Under the pieces are notes generated by a model that saw only the letters and a list, made by a program, of their open reading frames with translations, had not been told where the DNA came from and ran no database searches. The position numbers were made by a program, and so were the translations under genes. From NCBI GenBank assembly GCA_029706075.1, contig JAINUG010000108.1, positions 2,666,001-2,730,000 on the forward strand: DNA of 64,000 nucleotides, read 5' to 3'. Shown in pieces: positions 22,633-33,961 of this stretch (positions are counted from its first letter, which is position 1; every line of letters starts with the position of its first letter). The DNA comes from Aldrovandia affinis. Its lineage: Eukaryota > Chordata > Actinopteri > Notacanthiformes > Halosauridae.

Positions 22633-24356
22633 AATGTATACTATGAAGATAACATGACCAAGATGTATAAAGGTTCAGACAGCATCAAATAGGTCACTCT
22701 CACAGAATTCAACTGTGATTATAAAATAGGCCCTATATGTGTGGGCAAACAATATTACAACCTATGATGACTAGAAAGTAAACTATGCATGTGTGCATTT
22801 CAGTGAACTTTGGGTGTTGCAAATATTTTTCTTGCCTCCTGGAATTTTATTGGTTTAGGTGTTCTTGGACTGGTTTAGGATTATGTGGCCCAAATAAAAG
22901 AATGTTGTTCAATTCCCTTGAAACTATTTCTGGGGGGTACAGTTTCTCAAAGTGGTACAGAGCGGCTACAAATATTTCTAATAAACTGAATAAGTGTCAT
23001 CCAGTATTGCATTAGAGGTCTCTTTGGCCCATACCCGGATAATCTAGAATGCATAAACACTCTACAATGGCTTGTAAATCAAGTCTTCTAAAGTTTCTGA
23101 GCACTCCTCAGAGAATTCATATAAATCTGAACACCCCAACACTACTGTGTGCCAATCTTGAAGTAATATAGTGAATTTATTTTATTTAACAAATTTTTTA
23201 CATGAAAAATAGAGTTTAATACCAGCACAGCAGCAGGGTTTGAATGGTGATTCTGGATTATCACAAGCATTGAAGAACTACAAAATCCCATTTGTGATAC
23301 AGTTGTTCAAAACTTTAGCAATTTACCTCATGTGGGCGAGTTCAGCTAGTCCAAAATGTGTTGCTGTTTGAAGGGAACACGTGCAGAGCCTGAGATACAG
23401 AGCCCAACGCTAATTAGCCCGACACCTACGAGACCACCAACCAAATTTGGCATCTACAGCAAGAGTTTTCCAGCTCCTTGGAACAGCAGTCTGCTGAGGG
23501 TGCGGCATGAAACGGCACATTCAGGGGTCACTGGGTTGACGGGCCACTTCACCCATGGTGCAAGCCACATTGAACCACTGAGGCTTTTTATTCCCTCACC
23601 ATTCGCATTTGCCAAAGCCTCAGAGCTAGGTTGCGTTCACTATATCCTCCTTCCACCGAAGACCACATGGATTTTATAGTATTTCTTGGCTACTTTGTGC
23701 ACTGTTTTTTTTTCTCCGGCCTGGTCCTCTCCAGTTTCGCTCAGGCCTTATCATCGCGAGGCATCTCCGTTGCACCGTACAAACAGCTGCCGGCAGCCAA
23801 ACCGCAGAGGGGCCTCAAAAATTAAATGCTACTTTAAATTAAAAAGAACATTGAATGTTATGCTTTGTTGTTGGAATAATGAGAAAAAGCAGCTTTTAAG
23901 AAAGGCCTGGTTCCCTACAGATTCCCAGGGAGGGCGGGCAGTGACTGACACACAGGCCACACAAGCCCCATTTACATCATGCGGTGGGACTGAGACTGAG
24001 CGGTTGAGAGCTGCTATTCTAACCAGGGTGACAGCAACAGACTTCCCTACAAGGAACGGCCTTGAAATTCAAACTCTTAATCTGAGGGAAAAGATGACTT
24101 GAATTCTGCTGTGAGAGAGCAAGAGCTGGCAAACGGACCGCTGTGACTACGACGGCCACCGATTCCAGTAAGAGTGATCAAGAATTCCCAGCAAAAACAA
24201 CTGACCACAAGCTGCACGACATGACCTTATTGCAAAGGTTGCTCTATTAAGGTTTTCCACAAATGCACGCGCTATGACTGCTTACCATTGTGGTACCATG
24301 AGGGCTGGAATTGGAGACGGGTCTACCTTGGTCAATTGGAGCTTAAATTCCAAATT
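22633..24356. other. unassigned sequence
   Basis: No gene was recognised. Frames at 23356-23679 and 23686-24102 (plus) overlap partly in different frames and lack family motifs or convincing splice sites. Confidence 0.4.
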
Positions 24357-24368
24357 ATATATTTGAAT

Positions 24369-24737
24369 ATAGCGGCACGGTGGTGCAGTGGGTAGCGCTG
24401 TCGCCTCACAGCAAGAAGGTCTCGGGTTCGAATCCAGGCCGGGGGCCTTTCTGTGTGGAGTTTGCATGTTCTCCCCGTGTCCGCGTGGGTTTCCTCCGGG
24501 TACTCCGGTTTCCTCCCACAGTCCAAAGACATGCACGTTAGGCTAATTGGAGAGTCTAAATTGCCCGTAGGTATGAGTGTGTGAGTGAATGGTGTGTGTG
24601 CCCTGCGATGGATTGGCGACCTGTCCAGGGTGTATTCCTGCCTCTCGCCCGGAACGCATGCTGGGATAGGCTCCAGCACCCCCCCGCGACCCTGACCAGG
24701 AATAAGCGGCTTAGACAATGGATGGATGGATGGATGG
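24369..24737 (+). mobile_element. V-SINE, full-length copy B
   Basis: The same element as copies A and C, in forward orientation: GGCACGGTGGTGCAGTGG head, B box GGTTCGAATCC, conserved V-SINE centre, L2-like 3' part ending in GGAT repeats. It is flanked by 12-base duplications ATATATTTGAAT at 24357-24368 and 24738-24749. It differs from copy C at only a few positions. Frames of 84 and 128 codons on the minus strand are by-products. Confidence 0.95.
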
Positions 24738-25107
24738 ATATATTTGAATTACACAGAACTGAACATCCGTCTTAATTATTGTGCCGAGTTATTGTGCCTT
24801 TCCATCCACAGGTATATGGTGTAAATTACATTGAGCACTAAGTGTTAAGATTGCTCTTTTGACATTCTTCAGCTCATCCATATTTACCAACAACTTGCAG
24901 TTGTGTGGCATTCAATAATGCCCATTTCATCACAACTTAAATACGTCATCACTCTCATGGGCAAAATTCATCATTGTGATTCTTTGATCTCCGAAGACGC
25001 ATGGTCAATCACGTGGTCAGATACAGCAGCCGTGGTGTGCGCTATTAGGTATATTCATGGTGACCAGAGGCGGAAGTGGGTTATGTGTCAAGTGAGATGA
25101 GGTGGGA

Positions 25108-25579
25108 GAGTGAGGTGTGCCTTGGCATAGATTCTACAAGTGTCTGGAACTCTATTGGAGGGATGCAACACTGTTCTTCCACAAGAAATGTCATAATTTG
25201 GTGTTTTGTTGATGATGGTGGAAAGCACTGTCTCAGGCACCACTCCAGAATCTCCCATAAGTGTTCAATTGTGTTGAGATCTGATGATGGCCATGGCATA
25301 TGGCTTACATCATTTTTATGCTCATCAAACCATTCAGTGACCACTTGTGCCCTGTTGATGGGGAAATCAGCATCGTCATCAGGAGTGGAAATGCTTCACC
25401 ATAGGATGAAGGTGATCACTCAGAATGGCTTTGTATTTATTGGCATTTACCTTGCCACTAAGAGGTTGAGTGGACCTAAACCATGCCAGGAAAATGCACC
25501 CCACACCATAACAGAGCCACCAGTATTCCTCATTTATCCCTCATCCCTGAAGTGTTTCCTTTATTTTGGCAGTAACCTG
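25108..25579 (-). pseudogene. Tc1-like transposase fragment with one inverted-repeat end
   Basis: The minus strand encodes the C-terminal part of a Tc1/mariner transposase: GSVMVWGAFSWHG-like sequence near 25510, then WPSSDLNTIEHLWEIL and IPPIEFQTLVESMP up to 25081. The block DLNTIEHLWE includes the last acidic catalytic residue of the DD(E/D) triad. At the other side the characteristic end CCTTTATTTTGGCAGTAACC (within 25553-25579) is retained. Most of the N-terminal half is deleted between that end and the coding fragment, and stops interrupt the frame. The copy is immobile on its own. Confidence 0.85.
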
Positions 25580-25585
25580 CTTATA

Positions 25586-25587
<2 letters not shown>

Positions 25588-25666
<79 letters not shown>

Positions 25667-25698
25667 TGTGTGCGTGTGTGTGTGTGTGTGTGTATGTG

Positions 25699-25758
<60 letters not shown>
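25588..25758. repeat. long GT microsatellite
   Basis: About 170 bases of GT repeats with regular TATG and GCGT interruptions begin eight bases after the Tc1 end at 25579. Long open frames on both strands through it give Cys-Val or Thr-His repeats and are not genes. Confidence 0.97.
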
Positions 25759-25759
<1 letters not shown>

Positions 25760-28635
25760 ACAACAAAAATATATACTGTGTATGCATACAATGAGCTATG
25801 TTGTAGTATTTCTGCAATTGCTTTAAATTTGTCATTCCTCATCACACATTCTAAATCATAATGTTGTGTGATTGATTTCATTGTGTGCTCTCTATCCAGT
25901 TAATACACCTTAATGAATGTTTCGTTAAAGAAACAAAAGGTATAAAGAAAGCTGGCTTTGTTGCGAGGGTCAAATCCTAGTATTAGCAAATACATCTTGA
26001 TTCTCCTTCATAAAATGCTGTGGGCATAATAAAATTGATTCAATGATTAATTATTGAGCTATTCACAATTTTACAAGAGAACACCAGGTTCTTTTTATTG
26101 GACTCTTACCTCTTTCATTAAAGACCAAAAATGCTGGATTCTGATATTTCAGGACTTATTTTTCTGATCAAAAATATGAGAGATGCAGGGGGCCAGTTCC
26201 TGCAAGGAATTTGTGCTGAGATGCCTAGCAACTACCACCTGATTTTTGATGTTATAAATACAAATCATTTTGTCAGTGTAAGAGGGCTGTGGGCCTATGT
26301 GTGCGTATGTGTGTAGTGTACATGTGTGCCTGTGTGTCTGTATTTGTATGGGCGTGTCTGTGTGTCTTTTGTTCATAATAATAATAAAAATGGTGGACTA
26401 CTCTCCATCTTATTTCAACAAGATAATGGTAACACTTTACAATATGGTTCAGTTATTCCAGCTTAATAAAGCATTAATAATTGCACTATACGTTCATACA
26501 GTTAAAGGAGTATCTTGACCCTGCATCCCCAACCTGTTCATCCCCTCTTAAAGTTCTTACACACACAAAACAAGAAATAGAAGAATACATCTTAATGAAA
26601 ACATCTGCTGTATGTATATGCTGAATGTGTACAATTTATTGTTACACATTTATAATATAAATAAAAACACAACAATATTGCATGCTTGGAATAACATTAA
26701 CGTGGCTAATGTAATGCCAAAATGGGGACACGATTTTAGCAGAGGAAAATTACCCTCGACAGACACACAGGGGAAAAAAACGAAAGAAAACTTCAAATAT
26801 ATGTATTACATAAGTGCATTTTGGGTAGAGACTGAAAACCCCCAGAAGAGGGCCCTAGCACAAACAGTTTTACACAATCATATCAAACAAGGCCAGTACG
26901 TTTTGATTGAGGAATCCGAGTGCTGTTGTAGGGATTGTGCAACATTCCACACAAACAATAAAACAGCCGTTTGGAATTTTATAACTGCCTAAGCCCCTCC
27001 CATTCCCGGGCCTCACCTGACATACATAATGTCATGAGGTTCAATCATGGGGGAGGGGTGGCAGGGGGGAAGGGGGGGAGAGAGAGGGGGGGAATTGTGT
27101 TGGAAAATATTTTTTTTCCAGGATAAATTTTCCATTTCTTATTGCATTTTTTGCTATCCTTATTTATTTATTTTTTTGCCGTAAAAATGTGAACCACCTG
27201 CAGAAGCAGCCCTTGGGGATCTGAGGAGCTGGTGTGCTCTGCAGATTGATGTTCTGTGACTCCTCCAGCTCTCAACGCAACCCAGGCCTTCCTCGCGCAC
27301 ACTCTCCTCTGCTAATCATTTGGAATCCAAATGTAATAAATGCCGTATGTTTTCCAGCGCCTAACTAAAGTCAGCACTCGCCTTTGCTTTCTGTGTGGCC
27401 TGATACCACCACAATTATATCCTCAATCAAGAAAGATAAACTCCTGAGAGGCAATGGGAATAATCTAAAACAAGACACAAAACAATTATTCTTCCACTTT
27501 CTGTAATTTACACAACAATTTCGCCATCATATGATTTTCCATTATGCTATAGTAATACTTGTCATTCCTTGAGAAGAAATAAAAGAGCTCTTTGCTTCCT
27601 CAACTTTAAAGCACAGGAAACTTCAATGAAGTTGGTATACAAAAAAGTTCTCATGAGTCTCAAATTCATGACAAATCATCTCCTCATATTTCTCCATTCA
27701 GTCTAATTATTTCAAGGTGGATTTTCTGGGCAATCTAATACATAAAAATGTTAGCAAAGCTAAACATTATACTGAGGATGACTCATATTAGCCTAGACAT
27801 AGGCCACCTGTAGTTCAAACACAAGTGACTGATCTATATATCTGGAAACAATTCTCTAAAATAACACTTTAGTTACATTTTTGCTCCAACAAATATTTGG
27901 CCATCATATTATTCTGCTAAATATGGCAATAACTGTTGACAAAGTTAAACCACTATGTTTATTATTGTGGTACAGTCTATATAACACTAGATTGTCAGGA
28001 TGTATGTATGAAACAGGTAAGCACCAATACCTCTGACGTGCTTGCCTAATGTCCATATGTACTACGTCTCCAGAAAGGATTATTTCCTGAGCAAAAACCT
28101 AACAGGATGTTCTCTAAAATGATATGACAGGGGAAATTAATTAAAGAAATCTTAAGCTCAACATGAGTACAGACTTTGGATCACGGGAGTTCCTGGACAG
28201 TATGGTCACAGCTGTAGGTAGCTCAGGATTTGATTGTGCAAGTACGACAGCAAAAGGATTATAGTTGTGCAACAACTACTGTGTAACAATTCATTAGTGG
28301 TATCATTAGTGATTTGTGGTAAACCTTATTAATGGCGTCATGCAAACATAGAACATTTTTGAGAAATACGACTTGACTTCTGCCTACTATCTGAAAGCAA
28401 ACATTTTCAATAAGAGGATTTTGAATTCGCATATACTTGTAATTGTAATCTCAGTCCTGAGTTTGTTTTTCAGAAGGAAGTATGATTTTAAAAAAATCTG
28501 ATTTCATCACAATGCAACGCTCAACAGCATCTCCAAATCAATTTTACCTTTCGATTTGTACTGTAGGTCATATGAAAGGTAGCTACAGTATATTGTTAAT
28601 TTGATGTAAGCTACTTGTTTGAATTTCCACCCATT
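25759..28635. other. unassigned sequence with a G-rich tract
   Basis: No gene was recognised. A plus-strand frame of 126 codons at 26612-26992 has no family motif. A G-rich tract at about 27048-27093 has several runs of five or more G. The stretch 27190-27420 is less AT-rich than its neighbours and could be conserved non-coding DNA, which cannot be tested here. Confidence 0.4.
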
Positions 28636-28993
28636 GGGCCTCATGCAAGAAAATATTAATATTTTTATCATGTTTCTCGTATTTTGTTTTCGTGAGGTGG
28701 CTTCTACGAGTGTTCCACGTCAGATTCAGCAAACGCTCGTAACTTCAGAAAACTGTTGTAAATGACAACGTAAATATGCTGAATGCCACGTCTTCTTAAA
28801 TGAGTGCGCGTTCATGTGATTTGTAAATTAGCATAATTAACACCCCAATAATGCTATATAAGGTTAATCTGTCATCTGTTGCCCGTAGCATCACATAAAT
28901 AAAAAAATGGTGTGATATGTAATTGGAGTCAAAGTGAATTTAAATTCAATGAAAATTAAAATGGCGGAAAATAACAGTTGATCAGTCACTTAC

Positions 28994-29597
28994 CAATAAG
29001 CCACCCATCTCCATGAGCACCTTGTGCAAGACGCGTCCCAATTCCACTGTTTTGCACCACAAAGGAGTCGTGCGCTCCCCCAGGCCATTGAGCAACGACA
29101 TTAAGCAGGTTGTATTTAGCATCTGATATGATAAGTTGGACGTTAATGGAGTGATACTGCTTGCGATTGAGGAAGGGGAGTGGGTCAGGGGACGGCGCTT
29201 TAATGCATACGTGTGTGCAGTCTATTGCTCCAATGATGTTGGGTAGTCCAGCGATGGCATGAAAGTCCCTCTTGATCTGAACTTGATGGATGGCGGTGTA
29301 TGGGAATTTTATGTACATGGGTGATAGTCTGAGCGCACGACTCACAGAAGACTGGGATACACCCGATCTGTCCCCTATCTCCCTTTGGAACGTTCCTATG
29401 GCCAGGAATCCGAGGGTGGTTAGTACTTGGAGATGTGGTGGAATAGGGTTTGATCGGCGTGTCTGTCTGCTGAGTTGCGGCTCCAACAACGTACATATAT
29501 GTAGAAGCACAGCCCGTGGTAACCGAAAACGCGACACTAGCCATTTGTCCGTCTGCAAATAGATCAGCGTGCTCTCTAAAGACGCGCTCTCTTCCAA
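28994..29597 (-). CDS. PIF/Harbinger (HARBI1-like) transposase, N-terminal exon
   Basis: This exon encodes about 201 residues of a DDE transposase that cuts and pastes Harbinger elements. A helix-turn-helix-like stretch lies at residues 70-90 (GDRSGVSQSSVSR), the first catalytic block GAIDCTHV has its aspartate at residue 126, and WPGGAHDS has the second at residue 177. The family is about 350 residues long and the third acidic residue lies further on. The reading stops at WLIG, exactly where the minus strand reads TTG then GTAAGT, a strong splice donor (intron from 28993). No following exon was found inside the element. The frame is free of stops, so the copy is fairly young or only recently freed from selection. 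The start at 29597 is the first ATG after the upstream stop. Confidence 0.8.
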
Positions 29598-30004
29598 GGG
29601 CCTAACGCTCTAGGGCATCCAAAAGAAGTCGGTAAGCCATGACGTTGCGCATGGTAACACTTCCCGTTGGCCTTATATGCAGGGACCAATTAGTGCGCCA
29701 TTTAAGTCGTTTTGCAGTTTGAGATGTTTATATTGATATTGGAGTATTATACCATAGCCTCAATAGCCACAATTTAAACAATTTAAGTGGTGGGACTCGA
29801 TTAAAATGATTAATTAATTAATTAAGGCTTTTAATTATTAATGAAATTATGCATTTTAATTATGTCAAATTATTTTATCCTACGAGTGAATCAATTGACA
29901 TATACATAAAAAGCAAAACTTGTTTATTTTAGCTCAAAGATAGGTCTAACAAACAGCAATTTTAGGAATATTGTCAAACTGCTGGATACTTTCTGCATGG
30001 CAGT

Positions 30005-30380
30005 TCAAAATGATTATACATCTTTATGAATTCTATAAGTTTTACTTTGTTAGACGTGGTCTTAATTTATATATTCAAACTCTGAAGCGTTAGTTCTTCA
30101 ACATGTTTAGCATTGAGAAACGTTCCGTGGTGTCTGGAGTGCAAAAATAAATTAGACGTTATTTTTCAATCGAAATTCTTAGTCAAAAAGCCCTAATAAT
30201 TATATAATTATATTAATGAAATGAATTTGAATTATTTTATCCTTTTGCTTTGTCTCTACCATTGAGGATACTCTCAAAATGATTATACATTATGAATTCT
30301 ATAATTTAGGTAATTTATATATTCAAACTCAACAGTTCTTCTAAGTAACGTGAAATGACACAATCTCTTAGTCAAAAACA
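30005..30380. repeat. degenerate direct duplication inside the Harbinger element
   Basis: Two diverged copies, about 30005-30187 and 30274-30380, share TCAAAATGATTATACAT, TATATTCAAACTC and CTTAGTCAAAAA in the same order. The second copy is shorter. This is a tandem-type duplication in the non-coding part of the element. Confidence 0.65.
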
Positions 30381-30805
30381 AAGTTGTTTTGCTTTGGAGA
30401 ACAGCTCAGGACCGTGCGACAGCTCGTAAATCTTGTTCGTACCTAAGAGAAAATTCTAAATACAAGAAAATTGGTGAATGTGGCAAATTCTCATAAATCA
30501 CTCGAACGAATTTGTGCGTAAAAGTGGTTCTTGCATCTGGCCCACTGTATCCCTGGGGAAATGCGTTCCAACTGAAACTGCCAAAGTAAGCTACGGTGCT
30601 ATTGCTGGGCATTGGGAAAATCAAAAATGTTTGGCGTCACATCAAAGACCGTGTTGTTGTCAGCTTTCAGAAAGTGAACCGGATATCTTGTGCTACTCAG
30701 TTACAACAAAGAATAAACATTTGTTGAGAACTCCACTTTGAATTTGATCAGGTAGGCCCATACTAAAAAATCGGAACCAATATACTTCTAAAAAATGATA
30801 ATCTA

Positions 30806-31131
30806 AGGCCCCTGGGTGGCATAGCGGTAAAGGCACTCGCCCACTGCGGCCGGGATTCGAACCCCGGCTGCGCCAGCCCCGCTCTGGCCGGGAACCCCGT
30901 TCGGGAGCGGCGATTGGCTGTCCGGAGGGAGGGAAGCTGGCAGGAGCTCACCGTATGCAATGTGGCTCTGTGTGTATCGGAGTTATGGTCAACAGCTTGG
31001 CGAGTTCTGTCTTGGAGGTGGTTTGGCGCCTTTGTCACTGCCGGTCCCAGGGTTGCAGTGGTGAGTTCGTAGTATGAGGGACGGGATAGTTGAATTAGAA
31101 ATAGTGAGAGAATTGGGAACAAGCTAAAAAG
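30806..31131 (+). mobile_element. tRNA-derived SINE (family 2) with a different head
   Basis: The head GGCCCCTGGGTGGCATAGCG with B-box-like GGATTCGAACCCC differs from the head of the 20904 and 63199 copies, but the body (GGCGATTGGCTGTCC onward) and the tail (GATAGTTGAATTAG, then GAAATAGTGAGAGAATTGGG) are the same family. Duplications AAAAATGATAATCTA at 30791-30805 and AAAAATGATAATTTA at 31132-31146 (14 of 15 match) fix its ends. It is a full insertion. The head difference suggests two subfamilies or a head exchange. Confidence 0.85.
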
Positions 31132-31146
31132 AAAAATGATAATTTA

Positions 31147-32394
31147 GCCTATTGTAAGGAGCATTTACATTTTCTGTCTAGCCTTATGCAGCCCACTTGT
31201 TCACCATGGTAGTTTAGAATTCACAATGTTCCATTCCAGTTTTCAATTATCTTTCTTTAGGCTCCAAACTTATTTTAGCATCTGAACCCTTTGAGTTGTT
31301 GGTTCAGAACCAAAGATCCTTTTGATGTGATGGAACCAATGGGTTATTCCAAATATAACAGATAGTCAAGAATATTGATATCCTATGGATGAAATGTCAA
31401 CAAAAAGTCACTTGAAGGCACTTCAAAACCCTTGTTGCTACAAATAAGGTGATATTGGTACAGTCTTCCCTGAGACTTCCTTGTATTGTCCCCAAACAAC
31501 CTTGAGTAGAGAAAATAATAATTTAAATAACCTAACTCACTATCATATCATATATGTAATATATGTAATGTAATATATCATTTCAGATTTCCAGGTAAAC
31601 AGAAAGGTATCATTAAAGCAATATAGAGCTGAGGCTTTATTTATTGATGGTTGCTAAAGAGATCAGGATTTTCCTAAAGTTATATCTCAGTTAGTTCAAT
31701 CTACAAAATTTTGATTATAGCTAATCTAGTTTATTTAAGCAAGGTGTATTTGTTAATTCTATCAATAGAGGTCACCTCAATGTTTCTGTGGAAATGGCAT
31801 TCAATGTTTCTTTTTATGGCATACCCAGTGATTGACCCTATTCCCAGGAATAAACTAAACCAAACTGCAACCATAGCTCTTTTATTTTCTGAGAAAGGTA
31901 CTGTACATAGTGTGTTCTTATCCACTGAATACTATCAATTGATAGTTGTGTTGCTTTGTAATGGCATTACTAGCATTGCAAAAGTTTGTGCATTTTCCAA
32001 ACAGGAAACCTTCCATGGGAATGTATGGGAATTTGGGGAATTGAATGGAAATTGAACGGTAATTTATAATCATAGAACCAATACTGATCCATACAAATGA
32101 AAAAAAGGCTTTTATATAAAAATATATTATTTAGAATTTTATTAAACTTGCAAGTTGTAACATCCAATTAATGGCAAGTATTATCGAAATGTTTGCTATG
32201 TTCAGCTACAATATTAGCAGCAAGCAAAGCTACTAGTTCGAATTTTCAACTATCTATTCAATAAAAGTTTGACTATGTCTCAACACCATTAGCAATTTAA
32301 CTGGCAGGTGTCTGTGTCGAACTGCGGTTTATAAACCTGATTGTGGCAGGTAGGATGCTCTGACTAAATATTTATCTGACAATCATGTTATTGA
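31147..32394. other. unassigned sequence
   Basis: No gene or repeat was recognised. A plus-strand frame of 114 codons at 31711-32055 overlaps minus-strand frames and shows no family motif. Confidence 0.4.
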
Positions 32395-32994
32395 ACTATA
32401 TGGCCAAAAGTCAGTGGACACCCCTACTAATTATTGAGCTCAGGTGTTCCAGCCACACCCATTGCCCCATTTCCCTGGGGAAAAGGGAGAGAGGCGGACA
32501 CTCTTAGTGCACCCTCTCTCCCTCTTCCCCACTCACACAGGAAGCACTCTACTCAGTCACCATCGACAAACGCACACAAAACTCCACAAACATTAAACAT
32601 CCAACATTCAACATCAAACATTCCACAACATACGTGCACGCACACTCACACACCCATCAAGACAAGACTGACTGATTCCCCACTCGCCCCACCTGCTCTT
32701 AAATAGGCTTAGTTTCTGCCTGGCTCAGGTGGGACTCGTGAGGCAATCACCCAATCACAATCACTCAACTCACATTCTCACCCAGACACCCAATCAGCCT
32801 GTGAGAGTGCCAAACCTGCCCCCGGAAAGTCTCACTGCTCCAAAGGCCTCTACCACATGAAACAAGACAGGCAACCATGCCACTCCCACGTGGCCGAGAC
32901 CGACGTCCTCCACACCATGGTTTTAGAATGGGATGTCCAACAAGCTCATATAGGTGTGATGGTCAGGTGTCCACTGACTTTTGGCCATATAGTG
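32395..32994. mobile_element. Tc1-like non-autonomous element with foreign interior
   Basis: Both ends share an identical inverted repeat of at least 27 bp beginning CTATATGGCCAAAAGTCAG and continuing through GTGGACACC. The next bases on each side also match a widespread fish Tc1-like family (CAGGTGTTCCAGCCACACCC at the left, GAATGGGATGTCCAACAAGC at the right). The transposase gene is absent: the roughly 430 bases in the middle (about 32480-32910) are C-rich and unrelated to the family. It looks like a deletion derivative with a replaced or inserted interior. Confidence 0.8.
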
Positions 32995-33321
32995 TAGGTA
33001 TAAATGCCCCCTTAATAAAATAGTATGGTTTATGATAATTTACTGTAGGACATCGGACATATATCAGGACCATGTTAATTCAAATAATAAAACTGCTTAG
33101 TTCCTCTGCTAGATATGAGCTATGTGTTTGCAAGCATATCGATAATGGTGAAAGTGGGTTAACCACTCAAGTTTAATCTCCAGATAGATAATTTAATTTC
33201 CATGGAAATTAATATAACTGAATTATTACAATTTCTTATACTATATAATGAATTTTACTCACATTAAATGTTGTAGTCTGTTCATCCCTATTGCACTTGG
33301 TCCTTAATGCAATGGTATATC

Positions 33322-33961
33322 CAGGTAGTGGCCAAAAAGGTGGAAACACCAATATAATATGACTATGGTACCCTGAAGAGTTCTTGACGGACCGTTTTTG
33401 ATTAAATTGCTTGCTCATGCCCTCGTTCAAAATTTTCACCCTAATCAATTTAGAGTTGCTTGCCTGTTTAGACTTGCACCTCAAACTAATGCATGGACAT
33501 CACGTTCCAGGAGAATGTGCTTCTGACCACAGTTGCCCTGTGTTGACGATGTCTTTCCCTCAGAGTTCCATGCTGATATTGCCGTAGACACTGAATTATG
33601 AACATTAACATTATCGTATGCCTGCTTACACACACGCATTTGCATCCCTGTCGCATTTCATGTATTCCAGGTTGACAAGCGTCTGTCCCATAGAGGGGAT
33701 TCCTTGCCTCTAATGTCACTAAAACTGTGAAGTTGATACAAGATGGCATGTGAGTGAACAAGGACATTCCCTTTCTTAAAACATGTTAGTTTCCACTGTC
33801 TTTTCTCTTCGCATCTCTTCCATGTTTCCTCATGACGTTCCATTGAGGAATTGAGGAAAAGACAGGAGGAAGAGATGCGAGGAGACATCTAAAAACAAAT
33901 GTAATGCACCCTTTGTTTCCCTCATCTGCCCAAGTGTTTCCATATTTTTGGCCACTACCTG
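33322..33961. mobile_element. Tc1/mariner-like inverted-repeat element
   Basis: The ends are inverted repeats CAGGTAGTGGCCAAAAA at 33322 and its complement ending at 33961, with TA immediately after the right end and TA near the left end, as expected for Tc1/mariner insertion. The interior (about 600 bp) contains overlapping minus-strand frames but no catalytic motif that I can recognise. A further inverted repeat CGCATCTCTTCC / GGAAGAGATGCG lies within 33810-33880. Confidence 0.65.

Larger units (their letters stand above)
28636..30543 (-). mobile_element. PIF/Harbinger DNA transposon, second exon missing
   Basis: The ends are inverted repeats GGGCCTCATGCAAGAA at 28636 and the complement of GGGCCAGATGCAAGAA ending at 30543 (14 of 16 match). 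Three bases outside each end (ATT and ACT) could be a degenerate target duplication. The 1.9-kb element holds one transposase exon (28994-29597). The roughly 350 bases between that exon and the left end contain no second coding exon, and the other usual Harbinger gene (a Myb-like protein) was not seen in 29600-30540. It is therefore probably a deletion derivative that cannot move unaided. Confidence 0.75.

Noticed and set aside
24371-24450. tRNA gene
   Set aside because: The A- and B-box-like words belong to the tRNA-derived head of a SINE; no acceptor-stem pairing was seen and the sequence runs on into the SINE body. The same holds at 14094, 30806, 39216 and 63199.
24718-24737. Short GGAT/TGGA tandem repeats as a satellite or CRISPR-like array
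   Set aside because: They are the 3' ends of V-SINEs; there are no spacers.
25561-25881. Long frames of Cys-Val or Thr-His repeats
   Set aside because: They are translations of a GT microsatellite. The same applies at 6131-6430, 7572-7845 and 13186-13478.
26612-26992. A 126-codon plus-strand frame
   Set aside because: AT-rich, no motif, no splice or promoter context.
29200-29562. Overlapping frames on both strands inside the Harbinger exon
   Set aside because: They are shadows of the transposase reading at 28994-29597, which has the family motifs.
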